Below, piece by piece: positions 54,687-63,809 of a stretch of DNA of 64,000 nucleotides. A program made the position numbers and the translations under genes. The notes under the pieces are model-generated. The model did no database searches. It saw only the letters and a list, made by a program, of their open reading frames with translations, and was not told the DNA's origin. Each line of letters begins with the position of its first letter. Within the stretch, counting starts at the first letter, position 1. The stretch comes from Balneolaceae bacterium UBA7797 (GTDB taxonomy: Bacteria; Bacteroidota; Rhodothermia; Balneolales; Balneolaceae): assembly GCA_002480645.1 (NCBI GenBank), contig DLCN01000029.1, forward strand, positions 1-64,000, in the 5' to 3' direction.

Positions 54687-56930
54687 TTAAAATCTCCACT
54701 GATATCCCACTTTGAAAAATATGGTGCGATCTGTTTGAGTCAGGTCAACCCGGTTGAGAAATTCATCTTTATACCCCAGATAGTTATCAGAATATCCAAG
54801 GAAGATCACCGATCGTTGATTAAATTTGTAGGACAGTAGCCATTGCATGAATAAGCTCCTCTGAGTTGGGTTTACAACTGAAAGGTACATTACCGGATTA
54901 CGCCTGGTGAACCGGTATTGAACGATCGACCGGATAAAGAATCTCTGAGTGAAATTATAGCGGGTGCTGGATTCAAAGATATTGGCTTTAAATAAATTCT
55001 CCTGATTAACATCAAAAATAGTGAGGCTGTATTTAAGCCCGATCTCAAGTCTGGGTCCGGCTTGCAAAGAAAGTGCAGGGGTATACTGAAATTGAGACCC
55101 GGTACGCTGATTCGAATAATCCACCTCATCACGTGCATCAAATGAAAAACTATATTGAAGAGCCGAAGAGGGCCGCATGCTTACGGCGGAGTAAAACCGA
55201 AAATCCAGTTCATACAAATTGTTCAGATAGCGGGTTTTTCTGAATGGATAGTATTGTACACTGATGGAGGTTTGAAGTGGTCCAAGATAGGATAATGACC
55301 CATAAAGTTGTGATGAACTCAGGTCACCGGCCAGATTCTGATAAGTATTACCTCCTGCAGTTATCAGAAACCGAGTGAACCATGGAATGCCATCCGACCA
55401 GATCTTTTTCTGAAGAGAGTAATTGAATCCTTTGATATCTACCTGTGGGATGAAACCGGCATCGGTTCGGAGATTCTCATCCCGGTAGATGTATCGAAAA
55501 TTTCCCCTCCATTCGCGGGTATCGTATTCGGCTTCGCCATACAACGCATTGCCGGAAAAACGGTTGCTTCTTTGATCGTTGGCCGAAGCTACATCCGGAG
55601 CATATTGAGTGAGTGAATTAATGTATTGAATTTCAACACTTAACGGGTCAACCGGACGATAATAAGCGTCGAGGCTGTTCACGATGTTGGAATATTCAGC
55701 ACTGAATCTGGATGTTGTCGTAAAACCTCCCGACAAAGCCTGATTGGCCGTGTATTTATAACGCCCAAGCAGTGTGGTTACCTTTTCATTGATGGTGGTA
55801 TTGGAAGAGCCGTCGTTGGATGGAAAGATCAGATTATTGATCTCATCCTGAGCGATAAGCATGGCTGCTTCACTTTTCCCGAATTTACCGGTGAGTTTAG
55901 TGCCAAAAACCGGATCGGCAATGGTTCGTGTAAAAACAACCTCTTCCGGAGTGCTGAAGATTTCCACCCCTTCCTGAAAGAAAGGACGTTGCTCTCTGAA
56001 ACGCAGTGCGAACCGGTTATTGATATTAAGCTGGGCAGCATCTGCTTCCACCTGCGAAAAATCAGGGTTGATAGTGGTGTTCAGTACTACATTGTTGGTG
56101 ATGCCGATTCTGGCGTCAACTCCAAAACTGGTATTGATACGGCCGGCATCCAGGTTGTCATCTTCAATATTTACCCGTTCATCCGTTTTGTTTCCAACAT
56201 AGGTAGGTAGAATCTCAATATTACGGTTTTCACTCAATCCTTCGAATCCGGTAACCCGATTAAACTGACATAAAGAGCAATTGATCTCAGGCAAAAGAGG
56301 ATTTGTGCGGGTTTCAACCACTACGCTTCGGGGGATCTTACGCCAGGCACTGATACTCCATGTTTGGGCTTCTTTGGATGATGGATACCTGATAGACTTT
56401 AGAGGGAGTTTTGCTTCCACAAAATATCCTTCATCATTCACTTCTGCTTCAGCATTCCAGATTGCATCCCAGCTGCCATCATAACCACCGCCACCGCCAA
56501 AGATGATGCCATCCATCTGCACACCGGAAGCACTTATGGTGAAATCGTAAGCCGAAGCGTTGGTGTTGAACGGGTCCAGGTAGATCCCAACCCGGTCACT
56601 GCTGCCCACATTATCCCAATCCGAAATAAAAGCACGTATTTGTTCCGGATCATCGTCCAGCGCTTCAAAAGCAAAGTAGATATTATCTGCATCGTACTTC
56701 AGATAGAAATAGGTTTCACTAGTGGCAGGAGTATTATTGCCCGGTTCAGTTTCGTAGTCGAGTCTCATTTTCAGTGCGTCATCCCATTCTCCGGGTTGAT
56801 AAATGCCATCGACGTGAACTTCGTTAAGTAGTTTTTTTACAGTGAGAGTTTCATCAGAAAGATCCTGAGCAAATAATTGTGAGTAGGTGATGAAAACCAC
56901 GAAAATGGTTAAGAGAGTAAAACGAGTCAT
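54687..56930 (-). CDS. DUF5916 outer-membrane protein with CBM9-like N-terminal domain
   Basis: 747 residues. A signal peptide ending LFAQD, a carbohydrate-binding family 9-like domain (about 30-230, with HVDGIYQPGEWDDA and EAKLPLKSIRYP), then the DUF5916 barrel with the family's NRFALRFREQRPFFQEGVEIF and a final WRF. Common in Bacteroidota and relatives; role unknown, perhaps in nutrient recognition. Monocistronic. Confidence 0.87.
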   Translation of the reverse strand: MTRFTLLTIFVVFITYSQLFAQDLSDETLTVKKLLNEVHVDGIYQPGEWDDALKMRLDYETEPGNNTPATSETYFYLKYDADNIYFAFEALDDDPEQIRAFISDWDNVGSSDRVGIYLDPFNTNASAYDFTISASGVQMDGIIFGGGGGYDGSWDAIWNAEAEVNDEGYFVEAKLPLKSIRYPSSKEAQTWSISAWRKIPRSVVVETRTNPLLPEINCSLCQFNRVTGFEGLSENRNIEILPTYVGNKTDERVNIEDDNLDAGRINTSFGVDARIGITNNVVLNTTINPDFSQVEADAAQLNINNRFALRFREQRPFFQEGVEIFSTPEEVVFTRTIADPVFGTKLTGKFGKSEAAMLIAQDEINNLIFPSNDGSSNTTINEKVTTLLGRYKYTANQALSGGFTTTSRFSAEYSNIVNSLDAYYRPVDPLSVEIQYINSLTQYAPDVASANDQRSNRFSGNALYGEAEYDTREWRGNFRYIYRDENLRTDAGFIPQVDIKGFNYSLQKKIWSDGIPWFTRFLITAGGNTYQNLAGDLSSSQLYGSLSYLGPLQTSISVQYYPFRKTRYLNNLYELDFRFYSAVSMRPSSALQYSFSFDARDEVDYSNQRTGSQFQYTPALSLQAGPRLEIGLKYSLTIFDVNQENLFKANIFESSTRYNFTQRFFIRSIVQYRFTRRNPVMYLSVVNPTQRSLFMQWLLSYKFNQRSVIFLGYSDNYLGYKDEFLNRVDLTQTDRTIFFKVGYQWRF

Positions 56931-57089
56931 TAATTTTGGTTAGTAGCCTGATCGCAGAAGTAGGTATAAAATTACAGTGCGGGAAGATACACACATGCTA
57001 AAAGGAAGAGCGTAAAAAGATATTTAAGTAGGGATGCCGTTTCTTTAATGACCCGTACGGTTATCAGAAAAATAAAACTTACTAAGAGG

Positions 57090-57938
57090 TCAGAAAAAGC
57101 GCCGTAGCAGGGTTTCTGCTTTTCGTGAATAGCTACCGCCGAATAGGTTGGCGTGTACAAGGATAGGATATAGATTGCATAGCATGAGTCGTTCTTCATA
57201 CCCTTTCTCAAGGGGGTATTCTTCATTGTACCCGTGGTAAAAGTCCTCCTCAAACCCGCCGAAAAGTTTGGTCATTGCTATATCCATTTCCCGATGGCCA
57301 AAATACACCGCAGGATCATAAATACTGGTTTTACCATCGGTGGTGAACATATAATTACCGGCCCAAAGATCCCCATGAACCAGTGCGGGCGGCTCTTCAG
57401 GGAAGATGATGTAGGTATAATTCATCACGCGATCGAATACTTCCATCAAAGAACTATCGAGCTTACCGGAATCGACCGCCATTTTTACCTGTGGTTCCAG
57501 TCTCTCCCGGAAAAAGAATTCCAGCCATTCCGGATGGTATTTGTTGGATTGCTTCAGTCTGCCGATATAATTGGAGTCCTGCAGTCCAAATAGTTCATTC
57601 GATCTGCGATGCAGTTTTGCAAGTTGTACACCAAACTCAAAGCTGTTACCGGTAGGTTCTTCCTGAATGAATTCCATCATTAAAAACTGATCGCCCAGTA
57701 ACTTAACCTCAGGAATGATCAGGTCGCTCTCTGCAGTTGCCAGTAATTCAAGACCATCTGCTTCTGTTTCAAACATGTCAGAAGGGGTGTTGAGATTCCA
57801 TTTTATGAAGGTCTTTTCCCCGTTATCCAGTTCTATACAGGCAGCACTGTTAATATCGCCACCATGTAAAGGTGTGACTTTCAGTATTTGAACGTTAAGG
57901 CGCGATTGTATTTCAGCTGCGATGGCTTCCGGTAACAC
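57090..57938 (-). CDS. Fructosamine kinase family protein
   Basis: 282 residues of the APH/choline-kinase-like fold. The catalytic loop is HGDLWAGNYMF (about 187-197) and the metal-binding DPAVYFGHREMDIAM (about 206-220), both specific to fructosamine/ketosamine-3-kinases, which start protein or amino acid deglycation. The N-terminal LHGGDINSAACI region fits the nucleotide loop. Upstream 118 bases separate it from the TetR end. Confidence 0.93.
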   Translation of the reverse strand: MLPEAIAAEIQSRLNVQILKVTPLHGGDINSAACIELDNGEKTFIKWNLNTPSDMFETEADGLELLATAESDLIIPEVKLLGDQFLMMEFIQEEPTGNSFEFGVQLAKLHRRSNELFGLQDSNYIGRLKQSNKYHPEWLEFFFRERLEPQVKMAVDSGKLDSSLMEVFDRVMNYTYIIFPEEPPALVHGDLWAGNYMFTTDGKTSIYDPAVYFGHREMDIAMTKLFGGFEEDFYHGYNEEYPLEKGYEERLMLCNLYPILVHANLFGGSYSRKAETLLRRFF

Positions 57939-58056
57939 AGTAATAATATTTGTAGTCGGTTGGCTGATGCAATGTGCAAACCATCCGGTTAATCGTCAAG
58001 CAATTTCGGAGAATATTTTGTTGGGGCAACTAAGTAAGTTATCTCAATAAGACTGA

Positions 58057-58611
58057 TTACTTGGTAAGTTCACGAATAATGGATTCTTTTACCAAAATAA
58101 AATCCTGGGAATCAGTGATACGGGAAAGCTGAGCAGCAGCAAAAATATTGGTGAGCACACGCAGGGCTTCAGCTCTCGGGGCGTTTGCAAAATTGAACGC
58201 TCCGGTATCCAACCCTTTCTGCAGTACTTCGGATAGCCAGTCTATGACCAGATTCGTAAAGGTTCGCAGTAAACCCTGAGTATCCTCATTGATGGAATTC
58301 CAGTCGGTAGAAAAAGCGCCGATCAAACACACTTTGCCCGATAGATGAATGGAATGATAGAAATTGAGAAAGGTTTTGATCTGATCGGCCGGACTTTTCG
58401 ATTCATTTTTTTCTTTGAACCGCTCAAAATGATCAATGTGCCATTCAACCAGAGCTACCGCCAGGTCCGACTTAGAAGGGTAGTGATAATGCACGGCCGC
58501 ATTTTTGATTCCCAATGGTTTTGAGATGTCGGCATAACTGAAGGCCGTGTATCCCCGGCTGCGGATAAATTCATCGGCAAGATGAATAATGGATTCTTTA
58601 GTAGATGGCAT
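58057..58611 (-). CDS. TetR/AcrR family regulator, with palindromic operator
   Basis: 184 residues. HTH at about 9-50, with AFSYADISKPLGIKNAAVHYHYPSKSDLAVAL. The ligand domain resembles the AcrR/YcdC group. It is preceded by a 47-base palindromic region and most likely represses itself. The gene upstream (LMW phosphatase) runs in the same direction, so the operator lies between two minus-strand genes. Confidence 0.93.
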   Translation of the reverse strand: MPSTKESIIHLADEFIRSRGYTAFSYADISKPLGIKNAAVHYHYPSKSDLAVALVEWHIDHFERFKEKNESKSPADQIKTFLNFYHSIHLSGKVCLIGAFSTDWNSINEDTQGLLRTFTNLVIDWLSEVLQKGLDTGAFNFANAPRAEALRVLTNIFAAAQLSRITDSQDFILVKESIIRELTK

Positions 58612-58613
58612 AA

Positions 58614-58660
58614 TGAATACTTATTTATAAGTAAGGTACTTACTACAAAATAAGTATTCA
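58614..58660 (-). promoter_or_regulatory. Nested palindromic operator before the TetR gene
   Basis: TGAATACTTATTT (58614-58626) and AAATAAGTATTCA (58648-58660) are perfect inverted arms, and AGTAAG-GTA-CTTACT (58630-58644) is centred on the same base, 58637. TACTTAT-TT-ATAAGTA (58618-58633) overlaps as a further inverted pair. It ends three bases before the start codon and is likely to hold two TetR dimers. Confidence 0.75.
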
Positions 58661-58664
58661 ATAG

Positions 58665-59177
58665 CTAATCTTTGATGTAGGGGGATAATTCACGAAGCAG
58701 AGCTTCGCAACTGCGTTCCAGAATTGTGAATACATTTTCAAAGCCTTGCAATCCGCCGTAATAGGGATCCGGTACTTCGCCGTCTCCGGGATTGGGGTCG
58801 AAGTCACGCATCATTTTGATCTTACTGTTATACAATCCTTTTCGGTCCAGTTGTTTCAGGTTGCGGAAATTCTCCGAATCCATCGCCAGTATCAGATCAA
58901 ATTCCTCCAGATCCGTGTATTCGAACCGTCGGGCTCTGGATGGCAGATGTACGCCGTGTTTATTAGCGGTGGCCTGACTTTTACTGTTGGCTCCTTCCCC
59001 AACATGATAAGCGGCTGTTCCGGCTGAATCGATATAGAAATACTGTTCTAACCCCGCCTCTTTTACTTTATGGATAAAAATACCCTCAGCTGTCGGGCTG
59101 CGACAAATATTACCCAGGCAAACAAAACATAATTTATAAGGATCTTCGCGCGAAATTTCTCTTAAGTACTTGGTCAT
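58665..59177 (-). CDS. Low-molecular-weight protein-tyrosine phosphatase
   Basis: 170 residues from the ATG at 59177; the frame continues upstream but only to a GTG with an unlikely leader. The phosphate loop CLGNICRSPTAEGIF holds Cys20 and Arg26 (C-x5-R). The general acid Asp is in PDPYYGG (about 133-139). It dephosphorylates protein tyrosines, often in control of capsule or exopolysaccharide. The TetR gene on its 3' side may respond to something else, as it has its own operator. Confidence 0.9.
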   Translation of the reverse strand: MTKYLREISREDPYKLCFVCLGNICRSPTAEGIFIHKVKEAGLEQYFYIDSAGTAAYHVGEGANSKSQATANKHGVHLPSRARRFEYTDLEEFDLILAMDSENFRNLKQLDRKGLYNSKIKMMRDFDPNPGDGEVPDPYYGGLQGFENVFTILERSCEALLRELSPYIKD

Positions 59178-59303
59178 TCTTTGAGCGGTTAACTTGATTT
59201 GTTGCGGAAAGGTAAGATTAATTTGATTACCTGTTAACATAAAGCCATGTCGCGGGCCATAACTTTTGTACGAACAAATCACATGGTTTTCATATAGAAT
59301 GCT

Positions 59304-59311
59304 TATATTTG
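59304..59311 (+). promoter_or_regulatory. -7 promoter element of the ileS operon
   Basis: TATATTTG matches TAnnTTTG and lies 34 bases before the ileS start codon. No good -33 TTTG was found at 19-21 bases. Confidence 0.5.
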
Positions 59312-59345
59312 AGGCTTAAAATCTTTCGCCGGACAAATTTATTCT

Positions 59346-62300
59346 ATGGCAAAAAAGTTTAAAGAAATAAAGCAACTTCAATATCCAAACACCGAATTAG
59401 AGGTTTTAAATTGGTGGAAGGATAATCAGATATTTAAGAAAAGCGTTAGCACACGGGAAGACGGGATCCCATTCACCTTTTTCGAGGGACCACCCACAGC
59501 TAACGGCAAGCCGGGAATTCACCATGTGATGGCCCGGACGGTAAAGGATATGTTCTGCCGGTACAAAACGCTGAAAGGCTTCAAAGTTGAACGCAAAGCA
59601 GGATGGGATACCCATGGCCTGCCGGTAGAAATTGAAGTTGAAAAAGCACTGGGACTCGAAGGTCGTGCCCAGGTTGAAGAATATGGTGTGGCCGAATACA
59701 ACGCAAAATGCCGGGAAAGTGTACTTCAGTACAAAGATCTTTGGGATGAGCTGACCAACCGTATGGGATACTGGGTGGATCAGGAAAACCCATATGTGAC
59801 CTTCGAAAATGATTATATCGAATCTGTTTGGTGGGCGTTAAAAACCCTGCATGAAAAAGGTCTGCTGTACAAAGGGTACAAGATCCAATGGTATTCGCCG
59901 GGTAGCGCGACCGTGCTTTCTTCCCATGAGGTAAGTCTGGGATATAAAGAAGCACAGGATCCTTCCATATACATCAAATTCCCGGTAAAAGGGGAAGAGA
60001 ATACGTTCTTTTTAGCGTGGACCACCACACCGTGGACTACCATCTCAAATATGGCGCTTACGATTAATCCAAAGCTGGATTATGTAAAAATTGGCCATAA
60101 CAATGAGAACTATATTGTTGCCAAAGGGTGTGTGGATCGTGTATTTGGTGAAGAACACGTTCACATCAAAGATTATTCGGGCGAAGATCTGCTGGGAATG
60201 ACCTACGAGCCGATCTTCGATTATGCGCAAAGAGAGATCGATCCTTCAGAAGCATGGAAAGTGATCGCTGCGGATTATGTAACCACCGAAGACGGTACGG
60301 GAGTGGTTCATACAGCTCCGGCTTATGGTGCCGATGACTACGATTCCTGCCAAAAGGCGGGCATTCCGATGTTCAACCCTATTGACCGGGACGGATGTTT
60401 TACGGAGCAGGTTCCTGAGTTCAAAGGGGAATGGTTTAAAGAAGCAGATAAAGGCATTGCTCGGGCCATTAAAGAGAAAGGCCTGATGTTCCGTCACGAA
60501 ACCTACGTGCACAACTATCCTTTCGACTGGAGGAAAGGAACTCCGCTAATGAGTTACCCCGTAGAATCCTGGTTCATTCGTACTACCGAAGTGAAAGACC
60601 GGATGGTGGAACTGAATAAGACCATCAACTGGAAACCGGAAAGTACCGGAACCGGACGTTTCGGAACATGGCTGGAAAACAATGTGGATTGGGCGATCTC
60701 ACGTCAGCGTTACTGGGGAACACCGATCCCGATCTGGCAAAGTGATATAGATCCGAATTACATCGAATGTATAGGCAGTATTGAAGAGCTGAAGAAAAAA
60801 GCCGGGATTGCGGCCGATAAAGAGATCGATCTTCACCGCCCGTATATTGACGAAATTACCTGGGATGCTCCCGATGGTGGAACCATGCGCCGAATTCCCG
60901 ATCTGCTGGATGTGTGGTTCGACTCCGGCTCCATGCCGTTTGCACAGTGGCACTATCCATTCGGGAATAAAAAAGAATTCAAGACCAACTTCCCGGCTGA
61001 TTTTATCGCAGAAGGAGTAGATCAGACCCGTGGCTGGTTCTACACGCTTCATGCCTTAGGAACCATGTTGTTCGATGATGTTGCCTTCAAAAATGTAGTA
61101 TCCAATGGATTGGTTCTGGATGAGAAAGGCGAGAAAATGAGTAAATCGAAAGGTAATACGGTAGATCCTTTCGAGATCATCGGGAATTACGGAGCCGACA
61201 CTGCCCGCTGGTACATGATGAGTAATTCTGCTCCGTGGGAAAACCTGAAGTTCAGTGTTGACGGCCTGAAGGAAGTACAGCGTAAATTCTTCAACACGCT
61301 GGTGAACACCTATTCGTTCTTTGCGATGTATGCCAATATCGATGGGTTCAGTTATTCCGGATCACAGATCCCGGTGTCTGACCGGCCGGAGATCGATCAA
61401 TGGATCATTTCCCGCTTAAATACCACCATCAAAATGGTGGAAGAATATTTCGAAGCGTACGAGCCAACCAAAGCCGCACGTGAGATGGAAACCTTCGTGG
61501 AAGAGTTAAGTAACTGGTATGTACGCCGGAACCGACGTCGTTTCTGGAAATCAGGTACCACGCTCGATAAAACAGCCGCGTATCAAACCTTGTACGAATG
61601 CCTGAAAAGCATCAGTCAGCTGATCAGCCCGATCGCACCATTTATGGGCGAATGGTTGTATCAACGGCTGAATGAAGTTTCCGGGTTGGATGAAGAGTCG
61701 GTGCATTTATCATTCTTCCCGACGGTTGAGGAGACCGCGATCATTAAAGCGCTGGAACATAAAATGGATATGGCGCGACTGATCTCATCCATCGTACTAC
61801 GAATCCGGAATCAGATCGAGATGAATGTACGTCAGCCGCTGGCACGGATCATTCTGCCAATCAAAGACGAGAGTGAACGACAAGCGATCCTTTCGGTGAA
61901 GCACATTATTCTGGAAGAAGTGAATGTGAAAGAAATTCAATTTGTGGATGACGACTCCGGCATCGTTCAAAAATCTGCCAAGCCAAACTATCCGTTATTA
62001 GGTAAAAAATTAGGACCTAAGATGAAGATGGTGGCGGCAAAGGTAAATCAACTTTCTACCGAGGAGATAAGTACGTTTGAAGCAGACGGATTTATAGACC
62101 TCACATTAGATGACGATACTACGGTACGGTTAGATGATAAAGAATTAGAGATCATAAGAACCGGGCTGGAAGGCTGGCAGGTGGAAACCGAACGTGGGTT
62201 AAGCGTTGCTGTTGATACCGAGCTGTCGCCGGAATTAGTGCAGGAAGGTATTGCACGGGAGTTTGTGAATCGGGTTCAGAATATGAGAAAAGAAGCCGAT

Positions 62301-62510
62301 TTTGATGTGGTGGACCGTATCTCGTTAGGAATGACGGGAAGCGAAGAATTAAAAGAAGCAGTTGTTTCGATGGGCGAATACATCAAACAGGAAACACTGG
62401 CTGAAGACATTCAACTTACCGAACTGGAAGTTTCTGATTTTGTTAAAACCTGGGAAATTGGCGACAGTGACTGTACGATTTCCATCCGACGTAATATTAA
62501 TACTCAATAA
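59346..62510 (+). CDS. ileS: Isoleucyl-tRNA synthetase (large, IleS2-like)
   Basis: 1054 residues. The HIGH-type motif is GPPTANGKPGIHHVMAR (about 48-64), KMSKSKGN lies at about 596-603, and ISRQRYWGTPIPIWQ is present. Length and the GKPGIHH form of the motif resemble the eukaryotic-like IleS2 group rather than the 930-residue E. coli type; members are less sensitive to mupirocin. A C-terminal region continues to NINTQ without a clear zinc Cys set. The DksA-like gene follows after eight bases. Confidence 0.96.
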   Translation: MAKKFKEIKQLQYPNTELEVLNWWKDNQIFKKSVSTREDGIPFTFFEGPPTANGKPGIHHVMARTVKDMFCRYKTLKGFKVERKAGWDTHGLPVEIEVEKALGLEGRAQVEEYGVAEYNAKCRESVLQYKDLWDELTNRMGYWVDQENPYVTFENDYIESVWWALKTLHEKGLLYKGYKIQWYSPGSATVLSSHEVSLGYKEAQDPSIYIKFPVKGEENTFFLAWTTTPWTTISNMALTINPKLDYVKIGHNNENYIVAKGCVDRVFGEEHVHIKDYSGEDLLGMTYEPIFDYAQREIDPSEAWKVIAADYVTTEDGTGVVHTAPAYGADDYDSCQKAGIPMFNPIDRDGCFTEQVPEFKGEWFKEADKGIARAIKEKGLMFRHETYVHNYPFDWRKGTPLMSYPVESWFIRTTEVKDRMVELNKTINWKPESTGTGRFGTWLENNVDWAISRQRYWGTPIPIWQSDIDPNYIECIGSIEELKKKAGIAADKEIDLHRPYIDEITWDAPDGGTMRRIPDLLDVWFDSGSMPFAQWHYPFGNKKEFKTNFPADFIAEGVDQTRGWFYTLHALGTMLFDDVAFKNVVSNGLVLDEKGEKMSKSKGNTVDPFEIIGNYGADTARWYMMSNSAPWENLKFSVDGLKEVQRKFFNTLVNTYSFFAMYANIDGFSYSGSQIPVSDRPEIDQWIISRLNTTIKMVEEYFEAYEPTKAAREMETFVEELSNWYVRRNRRRFWKSGTTLDKTAAYQTLYECLKSISQLISPIAPFMGEWLYQRLNEVSGLDEESVHLSFFPTVEETAIIKALEHKMDMARLISSIVLRIRNQIEMNVRQPLARIILPIKDESERQAILSVKHIILEEVNVKEIQFVDDDSGIVQKSAKPNYPLLGKKLGPKMKMVAAKVNQLSTEEISTFEADGFIDLTLDDDTTVRLDDKELEIIRTGLEGWQVETERGLSVAVDTELSPELVQEGIAREFVNRVQNMRKEADFDVVDRISLGMTGSEELKEAVVSMGEYIKQETLAEDIQLTELEVSDFVKTWEIGDSDCTISIRRNINTQ

Positions 62511-62518
62511 TTAGAATC

Positions 62519-62923
62519 ATGGCTGAAAAAGTTGATCAGGCAAACAACGAAAGAGTTTCCCCATACACCGATGAGGAATTGGAGTATTTTCGCGAGATCA
62601 TCCTGAAAAAAAGAGATCAGGCTGATGAAGAGCTTCAGGCATTACAGCGCACTTTGCGTGAGAATATGGAGAATTCATCCGATGAATCGGCTTATTCCTT
62701 CCACATGGCCGATGCCGGAACCGATGCTCAGGAACGCGAGAAAACATATATGTTGTTCAACCGCACACGGAAATTCATCAAATATCTGGATGATGCCTTG
62801 AAAAGAATTGACAACAAAACGTACGGAGTGTGCAAGGTGACCGGCAAAAAGATCTCTAAAGGAAGGCTGGAAGCTGTACCTCATACCCAATTAAGTATCG
62901 ACGCCAAACTAAAACGCAGATAA
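62519..62923 (+). CDS. TraR/DksA-type zinc-finger-like protein
   Basis: 134 residues. A coiled-coil N-terminal part (about 17-95) and a C-terminal finger at about 102-128: YGVCKVTGKKISKGRLEAVP. Only one Cys (105) is found where classic DksA has four, so it does not bind zinc as DksA does; this Cys-poor version is usual in Bacteroidota. It probably acts on RNA polymerase in the secondary channel. It sits between ileS and lspA. Confidence 0.9.
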   Translation: MAEKVDQANNERVSPYTDEELEYFREIILKKRDQADEELQALQRTLRENMENSSDESAYSFHMADAGTDAQEREKTYMLFNRTRKFIKYLDDALKRIDNKTYGVCKVTGKKISKGRLEAVPHTQLSIDAKLKRR

Positions 62924-62930
62924 TAACAGT

Positions 62931-63773
62931 TTGACCTCCAAAAAGCTCGCAGCATTATTTGCTCCGGCTGCTATTGTAGTCGCCATAGATCAATACACGA
63001 AATGGCTGGTACGCACCACGCCCGAATTACACCGTCTGGATATTATTGATGGATGGTTGCAATTCTATTATACCCAGAATTCCGGCATGGCAATGGGTAT
63101 TGATCTGTTATCTACCCCGGTGATCAGCACCATTTCAATTGTGGCTACTATCGGGATCCTGGCCTATTTATTGTTTACCCTGAAGAAAGCCAATTCCGGT
63201 TACCTGATCTTTATGGGGCTGGTACTCGGCGGAGCGATCGGGAATATCATCGACCGCCTCATTATGGGATATATTGAAGGTTACGGAGGTCTGCTCGACG
63301 GTCATGTAGTGGATTTTATCCATTTCAATCTGGTGTTGTGGGATAAGCCTGTATTCCCGTACATCTTTAATGTGGCCGATATTGCGATAACTGTTTCTAT
63401 TGTATCGCTGATCCTGTTCAGTAAAAAACTGATCCCGCATGATGATCATACCGACAGTGAAAGCAGAGAAAAAATGATATTATCCCGTAGCCATGGGGAT
63501 GAGATCGACACACCATCCAAAGAAGATCTTACAGCTGCTGTCAATGATATCGCAGATGAGAATGGTAGTTTTATTATTCTGGGCACCGATTATGCGTACA
63601 TGCAGGTTGCCGGAAATGACCCGGCATCCCTTACCCTTGAATATCGGGAAGAAGGTACTCAGTATCAGTGTAGTCCGGTTACTGCCGATCAGGCGAAATC
63701 CGCCTTACTTCAATACCTGAATGGGGATGAGAGCTACAAAACGAAGCTGAACTGGTCGGAAGTAACCCTTTGA
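62931..63773 (+). CDS. lspA: Lipoprotein signal peptidase with C-terminal extension
   Basis: 280 residues from the TTG at 62931, seven bases after the DksA-like stop. LspA proper spans about 1-170 with four membrane helices; catalytic Asp128 (GHVVDFIHF) and Asp150 (FNVADIAITV) are present, along with NSGMAMG and GNIIDR. It is an aspartic protease that cuts lipoprotein leaders. Residues 171-280 form an unusual hydrophilic extension (a linker to about 200, then FIILGTDYAYMQVAG and a C-terminal domain ending NWSEVTL) that most LspA lack. Confidence 0.92.
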   Translation: MTSKKLAALFAPAAIVVAIDQYTKWLVRTTPELHRLDIIDGWLQFYYTQNSGMAMGIDLLSTPVISTISIVATIGILAYLLFTLKKANSGYLIFMGLVLGGAIGNIIDRLIMGYIEGYGGLLDGHVVDFIHFNLVLWDKPVFPYIFNVADIAITVSIVSLILFSKKLIPHDDHTDSESREKMILSRSHGDEIDTPSKEDLTAAVNDIADENGSFIILGTDYAYMQVAGNDPASLTLEYREEGTQYQCSPVTADQAKSALLQYLNGDESYKTKLNWSEVTL

Positions 63774-63809
63774 TCTCTGATCTCACCGATCCGGTCTCCA
63801 ACTCAATCT

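Noticed and set aside
56972..57253. 93-codon minus-strand frame at the end of the fructosamine kinase gene
   Set aside because: More than half overlaps the kinase in another frame, with an unlikely leader; no support.
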